Below are positions 34,266-43,987 of a stretch of DNA of 64,000 nucleotides, piece after piece (the stretch's first letter is position 1; every line of letters starts with the position of its first letter). The DNA is taken from the NCBI GenBank assembly GCA_008729055.1, contig SDUX01000006.1:2241501-2305500 (forward strand). The letters run 5' to 3'. A program made the translations under genes and the position numbers. Below the pieces are notes generated by a model. It searched no databases. It saw only the letters and a program-made list of their open reading frames with translations, and was not told the origin of the DNA. This stretch comes from Pyropia haitanensis. Taxonomy: Eukaryota > Rhodophyta > Bangiophyceae > Bangiales > Bangiaceae.

Positions 34266-34741
34266 GGGGGGGGGGGGGGGGGCGACGCCACGCGCCCCAC
34301 ACGCTCGACCCATCGCCAACGTCACGCGCGCTCGGCGCTCGTCCGCCCCCCCCCTTTCTTCCACACCTTCCCTCACGCTGTTGCCCACGCCCTGACCCCT
34401 GTCACCGGCAGCGTCTCGGGACAAGCGCCAGCATCCCAACAGCTGGCGCCGAGCACCCCCCCCACCCCTGTGATGGCCGCGCCCACTACCCGTCCCAGTC
34501 CCGCACGTCCATCGCTGCGCGTCGACGGTCGCAGCCGCGGTGTGGCGCACGGCCCCGTGCCGTGCGCCCGCCGCGCCCGCCCTCGGCGCCACCACCACCG
34601 CTGGCCGCGCTGGCGGCGGCGTGCCGGCGGCGGCGGCCGCCGCCGTCGGCGCCGGCGCGGGGCGCCCCCCTGGCCGGCCGCCGCCGACGGTGCGGCTCCC
34701 CGCCCGGGGGGGGCAGGAGGATCGGCCCACCCGCCGCCGCC

Positions 34742-34794
<53 letters not shown>

Positions 34795-36251
34795 CGCCGC
34801 CGCTGCCGCCACCACCGCTGCCGCCGCGTCCGCGGCGCGACGCGGACGCCGCCGCCGACGCTGGCAGACGGCGCCACGGTGGGGAGCGGCGCCCCCCCCC
34901 CCACCCCCCCCCCCCCTCCCAACGTCGGGCGGGCCGCTTGCCGCCGCGTCAAGCTCCCCCCCCCCCCGCCCCTCCGTCCCCCGCCGCCGCCACGCGCCCG
35001 CGCTGGCACTGCCGGTGCGGTGCGGGGCGGCGGCGGCGCGGGCCGTGGCCGGCCGTGGCGCCCGCCGCGTCGCGTGGGGGGGGTGGCGTGGCGGCCGCCC
35101 GGCCGCGGGACACGCCGCGGCCGCCGCCGGCCGCCCGCGGCGGCCGTGGCCGCCGCGGGTTGGTGCCGGCGGCGTGGACGCGCTGCCGGGGGGGGGGTGC
35201 CGGGGGGGGGGGGGGGGGGAACGCCCGCCGCGCCGCGGCGGCCGCCACGCCGTGTGGTTGGTACGGCGCGCTCGGGGCGCGGCGGGGGTGGACTGGTTGA
35301 CGGGCCGCGGCGGGGGTGTGGTCTGCCTGGTGGTTGCCTCTGTCGTGTCGTGGCGGTATCGTAGGACGGCGGGGCTCGCCCTTGGCATGACGTGCGCCGC
35401 GGCGGTTGGCTGTGCGCTGCGTCTGGTTTGTTTCCCTGTGTGGCAGGGACGGTGGTGCCAGCTGGCCGGCAGCTCGCCCCGCGCGTGCGCGACGCGCCGC
35501 CAGCCGGGGGAGTTTGGGTTGACACGGCGCGCCCGCCTCGGCGCGTGCCCGTCGATGGACCAGCCGCAGGTCCGCCGCCTCCGCCGCCTCCCCTCTGCCC
35601 CTGCCCCCCCCGCCCCCCCCCGCGCCCGTGGTGTGGCAGTGCGCCAGCCGTCGCAACGGCCGCCGCGGATGTGGCGGCGGCGGCGGCGGCGGCGACGGCA
35701 GCGACGGCAGCGGCGGCGGCGGCGGCGACGGCAGCGGCGGCGGCGGCGGGGGGCGTCCGCTCCCCCCCCGTGCCGCCCGGTGGAGGGTGTGCCAGGGCCG
35801 CCCGACGGGGCGGGGCGCGAGCGCCGGGACGCCCGCCGCGGGCCGTGCTGCTATCTAGGCTACAGGACGAGTCGGCGCTTGGAGCCCTGTGGCCGCCATG
35901 GCCCGCGATGGGGGGGGGGGTGGGGGGGGGGCAGCGCGCCACTGGCGAGGGGAACGGCATCCACCAGGCGCCCGCTCCCCCGTGTCTGCCTCGCGGCGTG
36001 GCGGGAGGTGGGGCGTGGGGGCGAGCCTATCTTTTTGGTTTACTCTCCGCTACGCGGGTGGCATCCAGGGGTGCTTCACACAGGAGTCCACCCGCCGCAC
36101 GGCACAATGGCAAGCGAGAGGGGCGGGCGGTCCACGGCCCACGGCGACGGGGACAAAGAGGGGGGGCGCGGCGGGCGTGGGGGCGTCGCGTCGCGAGGTT
36201 CCCCCCCCCCCCCCCTGCCTCATCCCGTAGTCTGCAACAGGTACGACACCC
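34266..36251. other. convergent intergenic low-complexity region, no supported gene
   Basis: Between the 3' ends of the membrane protein and the secreted protein. Contains a 21-bp-period GCC/GCT repeat (34735-34820) and several G/C homopolymers. Frames on both strands are Arg/Pro/Ala shadows; a gene hidden by frame breaks cannot be excluded around 35400-35960. Confidence 0.45.
34735..34820. repeat. GCC repeat with GCT every 21 bp
   Basis: GCC triplets interrupted by T at 34750, 34771 and 34792, giving a 21-bp period. Confidence 0.75.
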
Positions 36252-36896
36252 TCATGCCTTCATTCTCGTCAGGTGCCACACACACGCCTGCATCATCATT
36301 GCCGGGTCCCGGTGGAGGCGGCCGCAGCCGTTGGCGTCCTTGTCGACGCGGAGGCACGTGCGCAGGCACTGGTAGCAGGCGGTAGCCTTTTTCAGATTCG
36401 TGCACTGCCGGTACTGCTTGAAGCAGGGCAGGTGCCGGCGCTCAATCGTGGCCTCTTCCCGTGCCGCCGCGCGGCGCGCGGGCCGCGCCGGCGTGGACGC
36501 GACGCAGGCGCCGATCGTCATGGACAGCATCTCCTTCATCGAGTCCCTGACAAACGAGAGCTGCGCCGGGTTGAGCGTCTGTGGCCGCCACAGGTGGGAA
36601 ATGTACCGGGACAGCTGCGTCGCGAGCTCCCGCGCCACGTGCGGCGCCGCGTCAAAGGTAACGTAGTCGATGGCGACCCACATTTGTAGGACGGTGGAAA
36701 ACGTGTGAACCATGTGGGGCCCGACGGGCATGTCGTACGCGAGCAACAGGTCTGCGAGGGGGGTGTCCTTGGCGGTGTGGTTCCCAGCAGCCCCAGCAGG
36801 GGCCGCCGAAGCAGCGGATGTAGAGGAGACCGTCGTCGTCAGCAGGCACAAGAGCATGCCAAGGGCAACGGCCAGCAGGGACACGCGGGCAGCCAT
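36252..36896 (-). CDS. small secreted cysteine-rich protein, unknown
   Basis: Complete 214-residue frame from the ATG at 36896; an upstream extension to 37133 is open but lies in the promoter. Residues 1-27 or so form a classic signal peptide (MAARVSLLAVALGMLLCLL), followed by an N-glycosylation sequon at Asn39. The mature part has a helical-looking middle (SRYISHLWRPQTLNPAQLSF) and a C-terminal cluster of seven cysteines, eight in the mature chain, which would allow four disulfides (CFKQYRQC, CYQCLRTC, GCGRL). No family recognised; probably extracellular or cell-wall. No poly-Gly runs or frame breaks. It has its own TATA box, unusual here, which suggests a regulated gene. Confidence 0.7.
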   Translation of the reverse strand: MAARVSLLAVALGMLLCLLTTTVSSTSAASAAPAGAAGNHTAKDTPLADLLLAYDMPVGPHMVHTFSTVLQMWVAIDYVTFDAAPHVARELATQLSRYISHLWRPQTLNPAQLSFVRDSMKEMLSMTIGACVASTPARPARRAAAREEATIERRHLPCFKQYRQCTNLKKATACYQCLRTCLRVDKDANGCGRLHRDPAMMMQACVWHLTRMKA

Positions 36897-37690
36897 GGTA
36901 CTCGTTGGTGGCCGGGTGGAGGGGATGCGTTGGGCGTGCCGGTCGCGGCGAGGTGGATGGGACTGGCGGGGAGGTGGGGCGCACAACAAGGGGGTGCGGA
37001 CGGCGCCCCACCCATGGGGGCTCGACTTTTTATAGCGCGCGTGCTGCACCGAGGCGACTCGTCCGGTCGCCTGGCCCAAGCCGGTCTGTGCCCGTCCGCC
37101 CCGCCGGACGGTGGTGCGTCCGCGACAAGACACCGCCGCCGTGCTTGTGCTCGACAGATCGCAGCGGGTGGAGGGTCCCTCGGGGCTGCGTGACGGGTGG
37201 CCCCATCGGGGGATGGGCTCACTACGTCACGCACGCGCGCGGCTGGCGTTTCCGGTGCTGGTCAGAGCGCAGCGAGTAGCGGGTCCATCGGGGCTGCGCG
37301 ACGGGTTGCGCCGTAGCGTGGTGCACGTTGACACGCGCCACGCCCGCACGCGCCCGGCGTGCGTGTGTGTTTCAGAGCGCCGCGGGTAGCGGGCTCCATC
37401 GGGGCTGCGCAACGGGTGGCGCCGTAGCGCGGTTGGCCCAAGGCGCATCGCCCCCACGCGCGTCGCCATTGCTGCTGACGTGGCGGGCCACTCCGCGCGG
37501 GCACCCCCGCACCCGTCGCGAAACGAGCTCACCCCTCGCGTCGGCCGCCCGGGAGGAGATCCTACCCGCGGAGCCACCACACACCCGAATTCGGTCAATT
37601 TCTGTGTCGTACTGTATTGGAAGAGACGTTGCTGGATAGGCTCTACAATGTCGTTGCTCTAACATACGTCGGGTGCGGACGGGCCGCCGT
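36897..37690. other. promoter region and short repeats left of a TIR element
   Basis: Three diverged copies of a block with GGGTCCATCGGGGCTGCG-like sequence occur at about 37155-37205, 37268-37315 and 37385-37435, each followed by GCG/CGGGT. This is a local tandem repeat of about 115 bp. No gene supported. Confidence 0.55.
37026..37034 (-). promoter_or_regulatory. TATA box of the secreted protein gene
   Basis: TATAAAAAG on the minus strand, in GCGCGCTATAAAAAGTCG context, about 130 bp upstream of the ATG at 36896. It would give a 5' leader of about 100 bases. Confidence 0.6.
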
Positions 37691-38380
37691 GACTGAGAGC
37701 ATGTCCATCGGTGAGCCAAAAAGCTATATCCAAAAAAAAAAAATTTTGGCTCCAGCAGAGCGCATGTCTATCAGTGTGGAGCTATATTTAACTTTTCCGC
37801 CACAAGTTCTTCTGAAGTCCAAAGTGTGGTGGAGACTGGACGAGCACCGCTGCACGCCAGAGGCTGCTCCCATCCCGGACCGGGCTGTGCCACACCCTGC
37901 CGATCTGCTACACCAGCATCCCCGCTCCCCCTCCCCCTCCCCCGATCCCCATCCGCGGTCTACGTGGTCACCATGGAGCACCCCTTCCCAATTACCCCAG
38001 CTTGTCTTACGGGATAGAGGGTGGATGGGCTTGAATGACAAGCGAGGGGGTACGCAGCTCTTCTGGGGGGGTGGAAAAGGGTGGGTGCCGCAAGGGCGGG
38101 CAGCCAGGCGCTGGCCGCGCTGCTGCTCCGTCGAAGAAGTCGCGACAACAACTCCAACGGCCGACCCAACACCAGGTGAAATGAACGGGCTCGCTGCGGG
38201 GTGAGTCCCCGATCCGCGCATCTGATTGGCTTAGCTATAAAGCTATCCTGTGAGCCATCCTGCAGAATATAGCTCAGAGGATAGCTTTTTGGCGCACGGA
38301 TATAGCTTTTGGCGCACCGATAGACATGCTCTGAGCTAAAAAATGACTTTTCGCCGCACCGATAGACATGCTCTGACGAG
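37691..38380. mobile_element. about 690-bp inverted-repeat element with doubled subterminal motif
   Basis: The left end at 37694-37731 (GAGAGCATGTCCATCGGTG... to GCTATATCC) and right end at 38298-38336 are inverted copies about 35 of 40 alike. A second copy of the GCATGTCTATC-containing motif lies inside each end (37755-37790 left, 38342-38378 right), so each end has two tandem motif units, as in transposons whose transposase binds repeated subterminal sites. Target duplication is unclear. No transposase frame inside. A TATAAAG at 38244-38250 lies within the right end. Confidence 0.7.
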
Positions 38381-38927
38381 GAAAACTCGTGTCCCAGCGG
38401 GCACACCTGGCATGGCCCTGTGTCAGCTGACGTGGCAGAAGTAAGGCCTGGGGTTCACAGACGGCGTAGCGCCCCCAGACAGCCGGCTGTTGCCATTGAG
38501 CACCAAAATCGGGGCGCCACCGGTCCGCGCCCCCTTCCCACGCGACAAGTGTGCCCGGGCGGGCCGCTTTGGCGGCGAGCATACCCAAAATCATAGAAAG
38601 CAGGCCGGACCAGCCGCCGCCGCCAGCCTCTGCGCCGCGCCCGCGACGGTACCGCCCCGCTTTGCTGTCCTTTTCCCGCGTGGCTGTCGCGTCGGCGTCC
38701 ACTCTCCGCCCGCTCTCTCCCCCGCCCCTCGGGGTTCCACAAACGCTTCGCAGCTGTTGTTCTTGTGACGTCCGCCGCAAGCGGGGCGGCTGCGGCGGCG
38801 GCGGCGGAGGGAGGATGCGCGGGGCGGCGGGTGGCGTCGTGGGGTCTCGGGTGGCTACGGTGGCGACTTTCGCGGCCGCCGCCGGACCGCGACGCGAGGC
38901 CGCCGCCGCACCGACGCCGCCCTCCTG
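38381..38927. other. upstream region of the F-box gene
   Basis: Presumed promoter and 5' leader. No TATA-like box found; open frames are shadows. Confidence 0.45.
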
Positions 38928-40454
38928 ATGGCCGCCCTCTCCATGGCTGCCCTGCCCGATGACGTGCTCTATGCCGTTTGCACGCATCTGCCGGCGACGG
39001 CGCTGCTTGCCTTTTCGCGTTGCTGCCGCCGCACCCGCCGCGTCTGCCTCGGCGCCATCCACACCGTCCGGATCGCGTCTAACCATGGGGGCATCGTGTG
39101 CATCTACGTGAGCGCGGCGCCGCCCACCGCCTGTCGCAGCCGCCGCGTGGACCCTTTCTTCCCAGACGCGGCGGTCTACCCGGCCGATACAAAGCACCTG
39201 GCGGCGGCCGGGCCCCGCGGACATGCCGACGCGGTCTCCCTCCTCTCGTTTCTGCGGGCCGCCCGGCCCCGCTGGTTAGGCTTGCAGCTGCTGACGAATA
39301 TGAAGCAGGCGCCCGCCCTGGGCCCCTTGACGCTCTTTTTCCTTTCCCTCACCGGCGGCATGGGCGGGCTGGCGGTGCGGGAGCTGGCGCTGGATGCCGC
39401 CGTCGTGCGGCGGCTGGCCCCTTCGGACCGCTTTCCCGCCGGCCTCGAGTCCCTGACGCTGACGGATATGGCGCTGTCCCCGTTTGCGCCCAGGATCCCG
39501 GCGATCCACAGCGCCCTGGTGGGCGCGCGCTCCCTTCGGGAGCTGCGCGTTTACGCGTGCGTGCGGCCCATGCCGTTGCCCTATGGCTGCTCGTTTCTGA
39601 CCTCCTACGTGCGCTACCCGCTTCCCGCTCTGCGGAACCTCGAACTGTTTGGCCCCATGGACAGTGACACGACGTCCGCGGTTCGCCGCCTGTCCTCGTT
39701 GACCGCCTTGGCGCTGTCGGGCATTGTCATGAGGCGGGCGCTGCGAGAGCTGGCCCTCCCCGCACTGCCGTTTCTGGAACATGTGGACATGGCAAACGCG
39801 ATGGTGCGGGAGCCAGAGAGCGAGGCGGCGTTCCTCCGCGGCCGGACGCTACAGTCGCTCTCTCCGTCGTCGTCGGACCCCGTACTGAAGGGCGCGTGGG
39901 CGGTCCACCTCGTCACCCTCACCAACCCCCTCCCCGCAACGGTGGACATGGCGCACACGAGCGACCACTGTGACGTCCGGCCACTGGCCGACCACCCCGG
40001 CGCTTCGTCTGTCCGTTCCTTGTCGTTTCGCCTGGGCGTGGACGCCGACGCGATCCTAGCCGCCGTCGCGGCGCGGCTGGTCGGCCTCCGCGACCTGTCG
40101 CTGGTCACGGACGGCGCGGGCGGCTTTTCGGGGTGGCCCCAGCGGCTGCGCCTGAAGCGACTGGCGCTGCGGGAAGAGCCGTGCCGGCACGGCGGGCCGC
40201 GGCTGGGGGTGCTGCTACCGGCACTCGCCGAGTCCCCGCTGCTGCGTGCGCACCTGCGCCGGCTCGAGGTGTACGCCTCTGAGTGGGTGCCGGTCGAGAC
40301 GGTGGTGCTGCTGGGACGCCTGCGCGGCCTGCGGGAGCTGCAGCTGACGCTGCCGATTCCAAAAGGGGGGGCGGCAGAGGACCGGCAGCAGCTCGAGGCG
40401 GCCGTCCGCGCGTCGGTGTGTGCGGCCGTCCGGATTCAATGGGTCAAATGGTGA
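38928..40454 (+). CDS. F-box protein with LRR-like C-terminal region
   Basis: Complete 508-residue frame from ATG 38928; an in-frame Met follows five codons later. Residues 9-45 fit an F-box (LPDDVLYAVCTHLPATALLAF then CCRRTRR), the segment that binds SKP1 in SCF ubiquitin ligases. The rest has repeating leucine-rich strands such as LESLTLTDMAL, LRELRVYAC, LRNLELFG, LTALALSG and LRELQLTL, as in the substrate-binding LRR domain of FBXL-type proteins. Repeats are irregular and could not be counted exactly. No poly-Gly insert, no frame break. Substrate unknown; nucleus or cytosol. Confidence 0.8.
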   Translation: MAALSMAALPDDVLYAVCTHLPATALLAFSRCCRRTRRVCLGAIHTVRIASNHGGIVCIYVSAAPPTACRSRRVDPFFPDAAVYPADTKHLAAAGPRGHADAVSLLSFLRAARPRWLGLQLLTNMKQAPALGPLTLFFLSLTGGMGGLAVRELALDAAVVRRLAPSDRFPAGLESLTLTDMALSPFAPRIPAIHSALVGARSLRELRVYACVRPMPLPYGCSFLTSYVRYPLPALRNLELFGPMDSDTTSAVRRLSSLTALALSGIVMRRALRELALPALPFLEHVDMANAMVREPESEAAFLRGRTLQSLSPSSSDPVLKGAWAVHLVTLTNPLPATVDMAHTSDHCDVRPLADHPGASSVRSLSFRLGVDADAILAAVAARLVGLRDLSLVTDGAGGFSGWPQRLRLKRLALREEPCRHGGPRLGVLLPALAESPLLRAHLRRLEVYASEWVPVETVVLLGRLRGLRELQLTLPIPKGGAAEDRQQLEAAVRASVCAAVRIQWVKW

Positions 40455-41686
40455 GCAGGCTGCCACGAACGGCCGTGTGTTTCAGGGGGCGGAGAGGAAC
40501 GCGAATGTCTTAGGGCAGGACGCACGGCACAGGAGACGGGGACGAGAACGGTCGACCAGCACGGCACCAGCGGTGCAGCACGTCGCGTGGATTGTCAAGT
40601 GTCAAGATTACAAAGGGGAATAGTGGCGCTGTCTCATTGACTGACACTTGAGCCTCTCAGAGGCACGGGCACGGAGTGCTTGGGTGTGTGCAATGGCGGT
40701 CGCTATGGCGGCGTGCGGCCGCCGAGTCGGCCGCGGCGTGGGCGGGGACGGCTCTCGTCAAGAGGGATCCTCGTGCGGCGCGGCCGCGGCGGACGGCGCG
40801 GGGCGGCGGCGACCCGCGCGGCGGCGAGCGGCGTGGGGGGGGGAGAGTGCGGGCTGCCATACCACGCGGCGGCGCCGGCGGGGAGTGAGCCGCCGCTATC
40901 CCCGCGGACGGCCGCCGTCCTCGCCCGCGCGCGCAGTCAGGGCGCGTTGCTCTTCCGCAGACACACCAGGTCGCCCTGACCTATAGTTCTTTTACTCCTG
41001 CCTCCATACGCGGGTGTGCCAATAGATACACGTTAATATATTGGCTCGACCGGGTGCTTGTGAGTCCAACGATCGTCACAGCACGCCGGCCAAACCTTGG
41101 GCGCGAGAATGTGCTCGCGCCCGCAATAAGAGAGGGCAAACAGCGTGCCCCGCAGAGGAGGCAGGCAAGAAGAAGCACTCGCCCACGGTGAGTGTCACGC
41201 GGGCGCCAAGCCGGGACGGTGGGAGGGAGCGGCTCACGCAGCGCCGAGAGCGCTGGCGCGAGGGCAAACGAGCGTGCCGGCCGTCGGCGGCCGGCGAGCT
41301 CCCCTCCGCGCCCCCAGCTGATATCCCCTCCCCCCCGGCGGGAGCGGGAGATCCCCCCACCCGCGGCGGGTGGGGACAGCTGGCCGGTCGGCGGCTCTCA
41401 ATCCGCCACCCCTCACAATCAGACAGAGAGAGAAGCAATGTCAATAAGCCCACCCGCTGGGCGCAGACATAACCGCTTAACACAAACAAACAAGACATAA
41501 TACAACTCCGCCCTCCCTAAAGTGTTGTCGTCATGGGGAACGCTCGCCCCCCCTCAGGGGACAGCACACCCCGGGGCACCACACACCACCGCCACGAACC
41601 CCGCCCGTGGGCAGTGCGGCGGGCCCATCCCCCCCCCCCTCCACTCCCCTCGCCCCCCCCACCCCCCGCCCCCCCCGCAGTCAAGG
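40455..41686. other. convergent intergenic region, no supported gene
   Basis: Between the 3' ends of the F-box and sulfotransferase genes. Includes a short inverted pair, TCAAGTGTCA (40595-40604) and TGACACTTGA (40642-40651). 41635-41680 is C homopolymers. Nothing else recognised. Confidence 0.5.
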
Positions 41687-43987
41687 CTACTTTGACCGCC
41701 GGTACATCGACGTGCGGTCGCGGGCGCGCTCGCCGAGCAGCCGCGGCTGCTTGACGAGGCAATACGGCGACGAGCGCGCCGGCACAAACGCCGACGCGGT
41801 GAGCGCGCTCGCGCACCGGCAGACCGCGTCGTCGAGGAGCGGCCGGAGCTCGGGGCACGGGTAAAACGCGGCGCACACCTCCCCCCAGTTGATGAGTACC
41901 TCGCACAGCGCGTCGGCCGTCGCCTTGGCGCGCCTCGACGGGTGCGCCTCGGCTGGGTCAATGCCGAGGAAGGCCGACAGCCGCCGCATCGTGGCGGCCG
42001 GGTCGGCTAGGAACTCTTCGTAGCTGACGGGCAGCACGCAGTCGTCGGCGCCGAGCAGCCGCACCGCTTCGGCCACCTCCTGATCCCCCAGCACCCGGTT
42101 GCGCATAATGTCGTAGAGGACGCGCGGCTCCGCGTGGAAGCGGGTGACCCGGGGGGTGGGCGACGGCTGCACGTCGGCCGCCGCGCCGGCGTCGGCGGCC
42201 GCCAAATCGCCCACCGCCTGAGCCGCCGACTCGCCCGTCGTGTTGGCGGCCGACGCGGCGTCAGCCGACGCCGTGTCGTCCACCGCCGAGCGTACCGACA
42301 GCGGCGGCGATGCTGCTGGCGTTGGCGACGCCACCACCAACCCCTCGTACGCGGTCCGGTCGCCAAGGATGTCAATGGTGTAGGTGCCGACCGCCTGCTT
42401 GAGCACATTTTGCCGGTATCTGCAGGGGGGGGGAGGGGCAGGGGCGGACAGCCGTGCCCCAAGGGACAGCCCGCCCAGACGCGCACGCCAGGACCGGCGA
42501 CCAGGCAATAGCCAACAACGGACCCACCCGCAACCGCGTTAGTTGTTTGTGGTAGGCACGCGCGAATGACGCACAGCGGCCGGCCGCCCACCTCGCCCCA
42601 AAGCGGGTCACGGCGACATACGCTGTCAATCGCGGGAGCAGCCCCCTCCCCTCCACTCCTCCCCCCCCCACCTCTCCTTCGCGTGCGCGACCGCACGGAA
42701 CAAAAAAAAACAAAAACAATAGCCAACACCAAGCACAAGCCGACACGAAGAGAACCCACGCACGACCACCAAAACAGCCGGGGAATACGCCCTCCGAGGC
42801 CAGCACACCCACGCGTAGCAGCAAGCGGGCCAACCCCCCCCCCAAAAAACGTACTGCCAGATGACGCGCACGCCGTGGCGGCGGACGAGCTGCCGCCACT
42901 CGTCCGGCGCGCGGCGGATGTGGTACGGCCGGATCTTAAAGCCGCCCGTCCGGTTCAGCGCGGCCGCGTCGGTGAAGAAGGCGTGCGCGTACGCGAGCGC
43001 CGCGGCCGTGTCGGTGGCGCGCTCATAGTGGTCGACGGGCTCATAGCTGCGGGGGGTAGCGGGCGGGGAGCGGAAGCGACCGGCGCAGCCAAGGTTGGGC
43101 GCCCCACAGCATGCACGCGCGGCGGATCCCAGCCGCGACCCGGTCGCGCGCGCGCGCCCGCCCCGTCGAGACACACGGTAAAATTAGTTGGTATGCACGA
43201 CCCGGGCCCGTGGCGGGCGCGAACGCAGGCGCATCTGGCCGCGGCCAACGGACGGCAAGCCAGCGTTGCGGGGATCCGACCCCTCACCGCCCCCCGATCG
43301 CACCCATTCCCCCCCCCCCCCCCGCTCACCACAGCGCGGCGCACCCAAACACGGGTGGCGCCGCTCGTGGTCTCCCCCCCATCCCCTTTCCATCCTCCCT
43401 CCCTCTCCCCCCCACCACCCTCCACCCCCCCCCCACCCACGCTATGGGCGACGCGCCTCCCCATACCCGGTAATGTGCACTTGCGAGTGTGGCTTCAGGG
43501 CGGTCATCATCGCGGTGCTGCCGCTATGGCCCATGAACACCATCAAAAAGTTGGCCGCCCGCTCGCCGCGCATCGCACAGGCGGGCATGCCCCGCCACTC
43601 GTCACCAAGGTCGCGCCCCGGCGCGGGCGTCGCCGCCACCCCCGCTGCCGCCGCCAGCGTCCCGTCCGCGGTGGCGCCCACCCCCCCCTCCCCCCGCGCC
43701 GCCGACAGCGCCGCCACCCGCGCGTCGGCGGCCTTGTCGGCCACCGCCACGACGGCGGCGACGCCATCCGCCGCCACCCCCGCCGCCCGCAGGCGGACGG
43801 TTTGGACGCCCAGCAGCACGGTGAGGAGGCCAATGACGGCGGCGAGAGCAACGACCAGCGGGGCGGGCGCAGCCGGCCGGCGCGACGGGGAGAGGGAGCC
43901 GACCAGCCGCCGCCACCGGGGAAAGGGGGGAGGGTGGGGGGGGGGCGGCCGCCGGGGGGGGGCAGGCGTCTCGTCCCCTCCGACCAT
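41687..43987 (-). CDS. membrane-anchored sulfotransferase, three exons
   Basis: Transfers sulfate from PAPS, probably to a carbohydrate in the Golgi. Exons 43987-43467, 43046-42855 and 42419-41687 join in frame to 481 residues. Intron 1 starts GTATGG and ends CCGCAG; intron 2 starts GTACGT and ends TGCAG, each with a pyrimidine-rich 3' end. A short basic N-terminus precedes a membrane anchor at residues 43-60 (LVVALAAVIGLLTVLLG), a type II Golgi topology. The PAPS 5'-phosphosulfate loop is FLMVFMGHSGSTAMM (148-161). The 3'-phosphate motif is formed across intron 2 (VIWQYRQNVLKQAV). The C-terminal part has VLPVSYEEFLADP and LSAFLGIDP, usual for the family. In a red alga the natural substrates would be sulfated galactans, which is inference. 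Confidence 0.82.
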
